Source of the DNA: an archaeon
GTDB lineage: Archaea; Asgardarchaeota; Hermodarchaeia; Hermodarchaeales; Hermodarchaeaceae
NCBI GenBank assembly: GCA_016550395.1
Contig: JABXGY010000184.1
Location: 1 to 5,716 of the forward strand
DNA length: 5,716 nucleotides
Direction of reading: 5' to 3'
A program made the position numbers and the translations under genes. Of this stretch, positions 5,356 through 5,716 are shown in pieces. Numbering within the stretch: position 1 is the first letter of the stretch; the number at the start of each line of letters is the position of its first letter. Under the pieces are notes generated by a model that saw only the letters and a list, made by a program, of their open reading frames with translations, ran no database searches and was not told the DNA's origin.

Positions 5356-5716
5356 AGAAGAAGAACGTGTCTGTTTTGTCTTCTGGTTCGTCTTTAGTTT
5401 TTTCCTTAGGTCTTTCTGATGAATCCGGTTTTTGCAGAGGTTTTAGTTCCTCATCGGGTTCCTCATCAGGTTCTGGCTCAGGTTCTGGAACAGCCTCTGG
5501 TTCTGGAGCCTCTGGAATAGGTGGCGGCGTTATTTCGGGTTCTGGTTCAGCTATCTCCTCTGGCTCCTCAGGTTCCTCAAGCGTTTCAATAGTTTCAAGC
5601 GCTTCCTCTAAAAACTTGATATCTTCCTCTTCTTCCTCTTCTTCCTCTTCTTCCTCTTCTTCCTCTTCTTCCTCTTCTTCCTCTTCTTCCTCTTCTTCCT
5701 CTTCTTCCTCTTCTTC
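5354..5716 (-). CDS. C-terminal part of a highly acidic, Pro/Glu-rich disordered protein (N-terminus outside window)
   Basis: A minus-strand frame open from the window edge to TAG at 5354-5356 encodes 120 residues. It begins with 31 consecutive Glu. A short, possibly helical stretch follows (DIKFLEEALETIETLEEPEE), then about 40 residues of Pro-Glu repeats (PEPE, EPDEEPDEE), then a mixed-charge tail (KPDSSERPKEKTKDEPEDK) ending DTFFF. Strong coding signs are the uninterrupted frame, the Glu/Pro pattern kept despite mixed GAA/GAG and CCA/CCT/CCC codons, and the stop just after a coherent tail. The region is certainly disordered and strongly negative; function cannot be inferred without the missing N-terminal part. 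Acidic tails of this kind occur on many unrelated proteins (chaperone, chromatin and surface-associated among them). It is on the same strand as kynureninase, 180 bases upstream of its start, so co-transcription is possible but not shown. Confidence 0.8.
   Translation of the reverse strand, partial: EEEEEEEEEEEEEEEEEEEEEEEEEEEEEEEDIKFLEEALETIETLEEPEEPEEIAEPEPEITPPPIPEAPEPEAVPEPEPEPDEEPDEELKPLQKPDSSERPKEKTKDEPEDKTDTFFF
5447..5470 (-). repeat. Two 12-bp tandem units coding Pro-Asp-Glu-Glu
   Basis: TTCCTCATCGGG and TTCCTCATCAGG lie directly side by side and differ at one base. In the minus-strand frame each gives a PDEE-type unit. This is a small imperfect duplication inside the acidic tail. 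Confidence 0.6.
5624..5716 (-). repeat. Perfect 9-bp tandem repeat (GAAGAAGAG)n coding poly-Glu
   Basis: About 10.3 perfect copies of TTCTTCCTC (plus strand), 93 bases, run to the window edge without a mismatch. On the coding minus strand they read as GAA-GAA-GAG, so the whole array is Glu. All purines are on one strand. Because the unit is a multiple of three, changes in copy number keep the frame. The true array length is unknown because the window ends inside it. Confidence 0.95.

Noticed and set aside
5624..5716. CRISPR array or telomere-like repeat
   Set aside because: The unit is 9 bp with no spacers and sits in a continuous Glu-coding frame; it is a coding minisatellite.

Overview
The window is an ordinary-looking chromosomal segment with five clear genes and about 42% GC over most of its length. 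The first ~350 bases and a short patch near 541-650 are richer, about 59% in the parts I counted. The organism cannot be named from sequence alone. The pattern leans archaeal: GAGGTG/GAGGAG ribosome sites, TTG-rich 5' ends, plain T-runs after stop codons instead of hairpin terminators, and TATA-like boxes. Kynureninase, a reductive-dehalogenase-like protein and EtfA together are compatible with an Asgard archaeon of the Heimdallarchaeia type. This is inference, and a bacterium is not excluded.

Layout, left to right. (1) The 3' end of etfA, plus strand, ends at 452 and is followed by a T6 run. (2) About 400 bases carry no convincing gene; they hold a GC-rich patch with competing short open frames on both strands and TATA-like boxes. 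(3) Positions 891-1967, plus strand, encode a membrane-anchored molybdopterin (sulfite oxidase/YedY-like) domain fused to a four-helix haem-b-type membrane domain. Its start is unclear, because an in-frame ATG at 864 is followed after four codons by TAA. (4) A compact minus-strand cluster runs 5173 to 2008: kynureninase, a cytoplasmic reductive-dehalogenase-like corrinoid/Fe-S protein, and a glycine-N-methyltransferase-like SAM methyltransferase. Gaps are 49 and 21 bases with no T-run between genes, so it is probably one transcript. (5) At the right edge, minus strand, lies the C-terminal part of a very acidic protein with 31 consecutive Glu codons made of a perfect 9-bp tandem repeat running off the window; this reading frame has no start codon inside the window.

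Together, EtfA and the Mo/haem protein are electron-transfer functions. The minus-strand cluster joins a tryptophan-catabolism enzyme (kynurenine to anthranilate plus alanine) to a B12/Fe-S reductase and a methyltransferase. That combination is the most interesting thing here and may be a small pathway acting on aromatic amines, but no function for it can be proven from the sequence.
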